Assembly: GCF_014216315.1 (NCBI RefSeq)
Contig: NZ_CP045702.1
Location: 4,092,001-4,156,000 of the forward strand
DNA: 64,000 bases
Source: Streptomyces finlayi
Lineage (GTDB): Bacteria > Actinomycetota > Actinomycetes > Streptomycetales > Streptomycetaceae
Reading direction: 5' to 3'
The number at the start of each line of letters is the position of its first letter. The stretch's first letter is position 1. The notes under the pieces are model-generated. The model had not been told where the DNA came from, did not search any database, and saw only the letters and a list, made by a program, of their open reading frames with translations. A program made the translations under genes and the position numbers. Below, piece by piece: positions 59,742 to 64,000 of the stretch.

Positions 59742-60971
59742 ATGACAGAGAAGACCTCCCGCGCCTCGGGCGAAGAGGCGGCTCGTACCTCCACATCGGC
59801 CGCCGCGTCGAATGCTCCGGTCATCCTGAGCAACGAGGCCGGTTCGTTCGCCTGGGGTGTGCTGGCCAAGCGCCACCCTGCTCTTGTCCAGCAGGTGCGA
59901 GACGCGTTCCCGTACAGCCGACGCCAGCACGAGGCCCTCGACGCCCTGCTGGACGAGATCACCAACGGTGTTGTCGAACCACTTGCCCCCGCGGAACGCG
60001 ACCACGAGCGCTGGGCGGTCTCGGGGCAGGAGCACTTCGGCCGCTCCTGGTACGACGCTCCGTTCCTGTGGGCGGAGAGCTACTTCTACCGAAGGCTCCT
60101 CGGTGCGGTCGGGTACTTCGGCACCGGCCCATGGCGGGGAGTCGATCCGTTCGCGCCGTTCAAGAAGGCCGAACTGGGAGGCGACGCGGTGGAAGAGGAG
60201 CTGCGCGCCCTGGACGCGCTCGCGAACGTGCCGGCCGAGGAGCGGGCCACGGCCCTGGTCCAAGCCTCGCTCTGGGGCAACCGCGCGGACCTCGGCTTCC
60301 GCGTCGCGGCAGGGGGACCGGAGGTCGGAGATACCGCCGCCCCCGCGTTGGTCGCCGACGACAGCGTCCTGCTGTGGCAGCTCCTGCCGGTCGGAGCCGG
60401 CTCTACGGTCGCCGTGGTGGCGGACAACGCGGGTCGAGAGCTGATCCCCGACCTGATCCTCATCGACCACCTCCTCGAACAGCGGCATGCCGACCGGGTT
60501 GTGCTTCACGTGAAGCCCTACCCCTACTACGTCTCCGACGCGATGACGGCTGACGTCGTCGACTGCCTCCGTCGCCTCGTCGAGGCACCGGGTGAGGCCG
60601 GCCGGATCGGCGGCCGGCTGTGGAAGGCCATGGCGGCAGGAACCCTGGAGGTCCGAACCCACCCGTTCTTCTGCGCTCCTCAGCCGTACGGGGAGATGCC
60701 CGAGGACCTTCGCGGCGAGTTCGAGAGCGCCGCGCTCACCATCCTGAAGGGCGACCTCAACTACCGTCGTCTGGTGGGCGACCAGTTGTGGGACGCCACG
60801 GCGTCCTTCGCCGATCTCACCACGTACTTCCCGGGGGCCGTCGCGGCGCTCCGGACCCTGAAGTCCGACGTCATCGTCGGCCTGGAAGAGGGAACGTTGG
60901 ACGCTCTCGAGCGCTCCGGGGACGCCTGGCGTACCAGTGGCACGCACGCGCTGATTCAGGTGCGGCAGTAG
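59742..60971 (+). CDS. ARMT1/DUF89-family damage-control phosphatase
   Basis: 409 aa from ATG 59742, 25 bp after the STAND gene and co-directional. DUF89 features: ERWAVSGQEHFGRSWYDAPF, ESYFYRRLLGAVGYF, LWGNRADLGFRV (the N-RxD metal region), VAVVADNAGRELIPDLILID (DNAG-x-E), LHVKPYPYYVSDA, and ILKGDLNYRRLVGDQLWD. These metal enzymes hydrolyse harmful or over-produced phospho-metabolites such as sugar phosphates. Pairing with the regulator and the histidine phosphatase across the locus suggests sugar-phosphate housekeeping for the pathway; inference. Confidence 0.9.
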   Translation: MTEKTSRASGEEAARTSTSAAASNAPVILSNEAGSFAWGVLAKRHPALVQQVRDAFPYSRRQHEALDALLDEITNGVVEPLAPAERDHERWAVSGQEHFGRSWYDAPFLWAESYFYRRLLGAVGYFGTGPWRGVDPFAPFKKAELGGDAVEEELRALDALANVPAEERATALVQASLWGNRADLGFRVAAGGPEVGDTAAPALVADDSVLLWQLLPVGAGSTVAVVADNAGRELIPDLILIDHLLEQRHADRVVLHVKPYPYYVSDAMTADVVDCLRRLVEAPGEAGRIGGRLWKAMAAGTLEVRTHPFFCAPQPYGEMPEDLRGEFESAALTILKGDLNYRRLVGDQLWDATASFADLTTYFPGAVAALRTLKSDVIVGLEEGTLDALERSGDAWRTSGTHALIQVRQ

Positions 60972-61444
60972 GGCGGGCGAGCGGTACCACCGGTTGGTCC
61001 TCTTCCCGGACATCACCAGCCCGGACGGTGCCACCGCCACAGGCCGCTGAGCTGAGGGCTTCCGTCTGATGCCGCGTTCGAGGCCAAGGTCGTGAGAACG
61101 CGTCACGGTTCGTGAGGCCCCCAACGGGTGGGGAGTGCCCAGTTCGCCGCGAGCAGACAGGAAAGAGCCGCCGAGCACTGGCCAACGGCCGCTGGAGCAT
61201 GTCAACGTGGACGACCTTGCAGAACAGCAGGTCAAAGCGTCATGCGCCATGATCGCGTGTCCTGTGATCACCGGATCACCCTCAACGGCTAAGGCCCGGA
61301 CAGCTGCGTTGCATATCTGACCCGGGCGGCCATCGGCCCCGCGCCGGAAGCTCCCGCCCAGGCGTCGCTGCACCGCCGTTGGCGGCAGAACACTCCCAGC
61401 CCTTGGAGGCGCCCCTGTATCCCAACCCTTCGCCGAACCCGTCC
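60972..61444. other. Gap between damage-control phosphatase and DUF317 gene
   Basis: About 470 bp with no gene I can support. A reverse frame (61320-61150) reads ICNAAVRALAVEGDPVITGH, which may be a decayed fragment. This is the likely border between the locus and the mobile element to the right, but I found no att repeat. Confidence 0.4.
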
Positions 61445-62227
61445 ATGCCGAACCGAGGTGCCCCGCCCGCCTACTGGGTCGGCCCCCGACATCTGGCCGG
61501 TGACGACGGATGTCTCTACGACGTCGTCGCGGATGCACTCGCCGGCCTCGGCTGGACGAGTCTCGTGCTCGTGCGGGGAAGGCAGGTGCCCAACGAGGCG
61601 CCGAGCGAACGACAGGTCGTTCGGAGCACAGTGCTCCACATCAGCCCCGACGCCCTCCGTTGGGCCCAGTGGGTGCTGCCGGACGAGCCGTTCCACCTCG
61701 GTGGTCTGCCCGTCGCTTGGCAGGTCTCCGCCCGTCCGAGCGTGATGAGCCCGCTGGCGGAATGGTCTGCCTACTTCACCCCCGATGTCCCGGGTGAGGC
61801 CGTCACCGACCTCCTCTTCGCACTCGACGCGTGCGAACGGCCCACCGCCGCGTCCATCGGCCCCGCGGCGGTCCTCGACGCGGTCATTGGGCACGGCTGG
61901 CTCCGCGACGCTGACCAGCCTCATACAGTGGCGATGCACCCCACCTTCACCTCCCGCCTCAGTTTCGGCGAGGTGCCGCCCCTCATCCAGGATGCAGATC
62001 CTCGCGTTCTGACCGAAGGGACAGACGGGTGCGGGCCGATGGGTTGGCAGGCGTGGGCTGAACTCGCCATGGGCGCACCGTACCTGTGGGCTGCTTCGTT
62101 CAGTGCCGGCGTGCCGCATGACCTCGTCGCCGCATTCGCCACGTCCCTCAGCTCCAGCACACCGGTACTCCGCCGGGTGCTGCCCGAGAGTACAAAGGAC
62201 CGGCTTATGTGCGCTCCGGCGGGCTGA
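61445..62227 (+). CDS. DUF317-domain protein
   Basis: 260 aa from ATG 61445 (frame open from 61379; ribosome site unclear). Two DUF317 halves: YWVGPRHLAGDDGCLYDVVA with SPDALRWAQWVLPDEPFHLG, and AWQVSARPSVMSPLAEWSAY with YFTPDVPGEAVTDLLFALDA. The C-terminal part GWQAWAELAMGAPYLWAASF, then SAGVPHDLVAAFATSL is a further repeat-like unit. DUF317 proteins are nearly limited to streptomycetes and are common on integrative elements and plasmids. Function unknown. A strong terminator follows. Confidence 0.88.
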   Translation: MPNRGAPPAYWVGPRHLAGDDGCLYDVVADALAGLGWTSLVLVRGRQVPNEAPSERQVVRSTVLHISPDALRWAQWVLPDEPFHLGGLPVAWQVSARPSVMSPLAEWSAYFTPDVPGEAVTDLLFALDACERPTAASIGPAAVLDAVIGHGWLRDADQPHTVAMHPTFTSRLSFGEVPPLIQDADPRVLTEGTDGCGPMGWQAWAELAMGAPYLWAASFSAGVPHDLVAAFATSLSSSTPVLRRVLPESTKDRLMCAPAG

Positions 62228-62243
62228 GGAGCTGACCAAGCAG

Positions 62244-62280
62244 CGAGGCCGGGCCTCCCTTGTCGGGAGGCCCGGCCTCG
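62244..62280 (+). terminator. Terminator after DUF317 gene
   Basis: A 16-bp perfect stem CGAGGCCGGGCCTCCC and complement with a 5-base loop, 17 bp after the stop codon. Confidence 0.88.
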
Positions 62281-62437
62281 TGCTGTTCTGCTTCGGCGTC
62301 ACCTGCGCGCTGTGCCTGGCGACTGCCGGGCTTCGGTCGAATCAGACGTGGGATCTACCGTGAATGATCGGAGGCCGGGGAGTATCCGAAGCCGTCGCTC
62401 CCGCCTTTACCCCGCCACCAAGTGACGCGGCTCGGCG

Positions 62438-62818
62438 TCAGAAGGCGTACGGAGCGAAGCGACGGACCGGCTCGGTCACGAGGCCGAGCAGTCGGTCGAG
62501 CTCCAGCCGGTCGTCCTCACCCATGAGTTTGACGGCGTTGCCAAGCTTGCTTTCGGTGAGCTGCGACATGAACGGAGCGAGAAAGCGCACCAGTGATTCC
62601 GGCGCTTCATCCACCGTCTTTCGGTACTTTCGGTATCGCGCCAGCTGTTGCTGCACCTCTTCAAGGTCGGCGCGAGTGGCCGTGAGGGCAAGGGCTTGTT
62701 CTTCCTTGCTGAACGGACGGCCATCGCGGTGAGTCCATGTGTTGGTGTCGGGTCGGTACTTGAAGTCCGAGTCGCAGAGAAGGGCGACGACGGAGGGTTG
62801 GACTTCAGTTTTTGGCAT
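62438..62818 (-). CDS. Hypothetical protein of mobile element
   Basis: 126 aa from ATG 62818 (GAGGAGC upstream). MPKTEVQPSVVALLCDSDFK, then YRPDTNTWTHRDGRPFSKEE, a helix DLEEVQQQLARYRKYRKTVD and ESLVRFLAPFMSQLTESKLG. Mostly helical and soluble, with a coiled-coil-like middle. It lies 105 bp downstream of the relaxase gene in the same direction and may be part of the transfer operon. No family recognised. Confidence 0.75.
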   Translation of the reverse strand: MPKTEVQPSVVALLCDSDFKYRPDTNTWTHRDGRPFSKEEQALALTATRADLEEVQQQLARYRKYRKTVDEAPESLVRFLAPFMSQLTESKLGNAVKLMGEDDRLELDRLLGLVTEPVRRFAPYAF

Positions 62819-62923
62819 GCAAGTGCTCCTCATGGAAACCGGCCGGGGGCGTGCAACAAGGGTCTGGAGAATTGCCGGTTTCCCCAACCGGCGATCGTCG
62901 GCTATATTCCGCCGCTCGCCCGG

Positions 62924-64000
62924 TCAGCGGCGGCGGCTGAGGTCGCTCGCCGCTGTGGCCGCCGACGGTGCTGTGAGCGTCGCGGGCGGCGTACGTCGGT
63001 TGTCTCGGGCGGGGGCACCCTGGCGGCTCTCGGGTGCTGCGGGGAGGTGGGCGCTGCGGCGCAGGCGCCAGACGAGGACGTCGCTGATGGACGAGGCGGT
63101 GTCGAGTTCACGCCGTCGCGTGGCGTCGGCGAGCAGAGCTGCCGGGTCATGGCCGGCCTGCTGCGCCTCGGCGAGGGTGGTGGCCAGTGCCGGCCAGCCG
63201 GGCTCCGCCCGTACTTGATCGCTCAGTTCGGGAAGAACACGGTGAAGGAGCTCGACTTGTCGCTGCCGCATGCGCGGACTCAGGCGCTGGCCTCGCTCCC
63301 GGAGGGCGGCCATGGGGTGTTCCGCAGCAGCTTGGTAGGCGGCGCGGAGGTGCTCGGCGGCCTGTTCGGCGGAGGCTGCCTGCTGGCCGTGATGCCTTCT
63401 GGCGTGCCAGTTCGCCGCGGTGACGGCGAGGAAGAAGGCCATGTCGATGAGCATGGCGGTGGCGGCTCCGTCTTCGCCGCGGCCGAGGGCGGGGCCGCTG
63501 TGGACGAGGTCATGGGCGGCCTGTCGCAGGGCACGGTCGTGCCCGCGTACGGCGCGCACATGGGAGCGGCTGGCCCTCTCGAACACGAAGGCTGCCTGCC
63601 GGAGTTCGGCGCGTGTGTGGGCGGCAGAGGTCTTGGAGAGCGCGTCCAGGACCTCCCCTGCTGCGGCGATCTGCGCTGCTGCCGTGCCGTCGTCGCCGTG
63701 ATCGATGATCAGCAGGGCCTGCCAGCTGGCAGCCGCCGCTCGGCGCCGAGCGAACGCGGGATGGGTCACCGGCGGCAGGGCGGGCTGCACCGGCGCGGGC
63801 TCGCCCTCGGAGCCCACCGCCGTGCGCTGGGACCAGCGTTCGCGTAGGCGGGGCAGGGACAGGTCGGGGGAGAGTGTGGAGCCGGCATAGAAGACTGGTT
63901 CGGCGTCCTTGTTGCGGTCGTCAGGAAGCGCGAGCTTGTACCCGAGCAGGTCGCCTGATGGTGCGATCCGCTTGCGGACCAGTAGGCCGTCGGCGGCCAG
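62924..64000 (-). CDS. Relaxase/mobilization protein, C-terminal part (runs off window)
   Basis: 358 residues to the stop at 62924, open at the window edge. The first visible residues LAADGLLVRKRIAPSGDLLG, then YKLALPDDRNKDAEPVFYAG and STLSPDLSLPRLRERW match the middle of AICE/plasmid relaxases of actinomycetes (MobA-like). The rest is helical: SWQALLIIDHGDDGTAAAQI, HTRAELRQAAFVFERASRSH, MLIDMAFFLAVTAANWHARR, DPAALLADATRRRELDTASS. The catalytic N-terminus with the HxH motif should lie to the right of the window. It marks an integrated mobilizable element. Confidence 0.7.
   Translation of the reverse strand: MAADGLLVRKRIAPSGDLLGYKLALPDDRNKDAEPVFYAGSTLSPDLSLPRLRERWSQRTAVGSEGEPAPVQPALPPVTHPAFARRRAAAASWQALLIIDHGDDGTAAAQIAAAGEVLDALSKTSAAHTRAELRQAAFVFERASRSHVRAVRGHDRALRQAAHDLVHSGPALGRGEDGAATAMLIDMAFFLAVTAANWHARRHHGQQAASAEQAAEHLRAAYQAAAEHPMAALRERGQRLSPRMRQRQVELLHRVLPELSDQVRAEPGWPALATTLAEAQQAGHDPAALLADATRRRELDTASSISDVLVWRLRRSAHLPAAPESRQGAPARDNRRTPPATLTAPSAATAASDLSRRR

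Overview
The window is very GC-rich, uses mostly GTG/ATG starts behind AGGAG-type ribosome sites, and carries genes typical of Streptomyces: a tandem-DUF397/XRE pair, a GH19 chitinase with a DasR-like operator, SLATT-YbaB-RecR-DUF5063 next to aspartokinase/asd, a SigE-family sigma factor with a membrane partner, SURF1, DUF317 and an AICE-type relaxase. It is most likely a Streptomyces chromosome segment. All coordinates and motifs were read by eye and no database search was run.

Region 1 (1-31 kb) is mostly core chromosome. It holds a secreted chitinase, a sliding-clamp paralogue (DnaN2), a decayed NmrA-type oxidoreductase under a SoxR-like promoter, a PucR-type regulator, XRE/DUF397, MarR-DJ-1/PfpI, and class III aminotransferase-GntR. 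The block SLATT, YbaB, RecR, DUF5063, aspartokinase, asd and sigma/anti-sigma-like follows, then a small MITE-like element, SURF1, an S9 peptidase, a methyltransferase, a GDSL lipase and an APH-family kinase. The region ends in a decayed kdp operon: kdpB has lost its 5' part, an IS110-type element sits between kdpB and kdpC, and kdpC is frameshifted.

Region 2 (about 32.5-45.6 kb) is an accessory island that begins at a 42-bp 3' fragment of a tRNA-Pro gene, an attachment-site scar. It contains a DUF4145 protein, broken STAND-type ATPase and Mrr-like nuclease genes, an HTH protein, an IS3 element with -1 frameshifting, and a type I restriction-modification operon (hsdM-hsdS-hsdR). A second identical IS110 copy has split hsdS exactly. 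The two IS110 copies are 1,668 bp each, in opposite orientation, and sit in targets sharing CTGACCTG. Their 5' non-coding ends contain short matches to the element junctions, as expected for a bridge (seek) RNA.

Region 3 (45.6-61 kb) has a sugar-nucleotide dehydrogenase and epimerase, a methionyl-tRNA synthetase, and a compact leftward operon: SAM methyltransferase, dimethylformamidase-like protein, glycosyltransferase, polytopic membrane protein, FkbM methyltransferase and, slightly apart, a histidine phosphatase. Divergent from it is an HTH-NTPase-WD40 regulator followed by an ARMT1/DUF89-type damage-control phosphatase. This reads as an uncharacterised glycan or small-molecule locus with its own STAND regulator. 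Region 4 (61-64 kb) is the edge of another mobilizable element, with a DUF317 protein, a small unknown protein and the C-terminal part of a relaxase running off the window.
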